Assembly (NCBI RefSeq): GCF_937999985.1
Contig: NZ_CALLDG010000197.1
Span: 1 to 10,068 of the forward strand
Reading direction: 5' to 3'
DNA from: an uncultured Corynebacterium sp.
GTDB taxonomy: Bacteria; Actinomycetota; Actinomycetes; Mycobacteriales; Mycobacteriaceae
Length of the DNA stretch: 10,068 nucleotides
Every line of letters starts with the position of its first letter. Position 1 is the first letter of the stretch. The translations under genes were made by a program, and so were the position numbers. Below are positions 8,775 to 10,068 of the stretch, in pieces. The notes beneath the pieces are model-generated. The model searched no databases and was not told where the DNA came from. It saw nothing but the letters and a program-made list of their open reading frames with translations.

Positions 8775-10068
<1,294 letters not shown>

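Overview
The window looks like chromosomal DNA of a Corynebacterium or a close relative in the Mycobacteriales. The basis is the high GC content, the C/G-rich third codon positions, the neighbourhood of amtB, a PII gene and ffh, an actinobacterial-style S16 with a long Ala/Glu/Lys tail, and Met/Gly-rich and Lys-rich extensions on Ffh. A lipophilic species is possible, but I cannot name the species from sequence alone. Nine protein genes fill almost the whole window. No tRNA, rRNA, CRISPR array or insertion sequence was seen.

Left part (1-3346): a choline-to-glycine-betaine module. A BCCT choline transporter (betT, minus strand, running off the left edge) is divergent from choline dehydrogenase (betA, plus strand). 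The 244-base region between them carries a near-perfect 22-bp palindrome, a second AACGTT-centred palindrome just before betA, and candidate promoters. As written, betT has a +1-type reading-frame break at a run of seven A's near its 5' end. betA is convergent with trmD, with only 3 bases between the stop codons. The strong intrinsic terminator of betA lies inside the trmD coding sequence.

Middle part (3350-6349): gdhA, rimM and trmD on the minus strand are packed with gaps of 3 and 2 bases and look like one operon. NADP-type glutamate dehydrogenase therefore leads an operon for a 16S-processing factor and the tRNA m1G37 methyltransferase. The upstream region of gdhA holds a GlxR-like site and a short perfect hairpin. 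rpsP, the usual operon partner of rimM-trmD, lies just upstream but is cut off by a strong terminator.

Right part (6350-10068): rpsP, ffh, the PII gene (glnB/glnK type) and amtB, all minus strand. amtB runs off the right edge and overlaps the PII gene by four bases (GTGA). The PII protein has Phe instead of Tyr at position 51, the residue that GlnD modifies. glnD, which follows glnK in C. glutamicum, is absent here, since ffh comes next. Together these suggest that covalent PII signalling has been lost in this lineage. Ammonium uptake (AmtB), nitrogen sensing (PII) and ammonium assimilation (GdhA) thus lie within about 5 kb of one another, interleaved with translation and protein-targeting genes.
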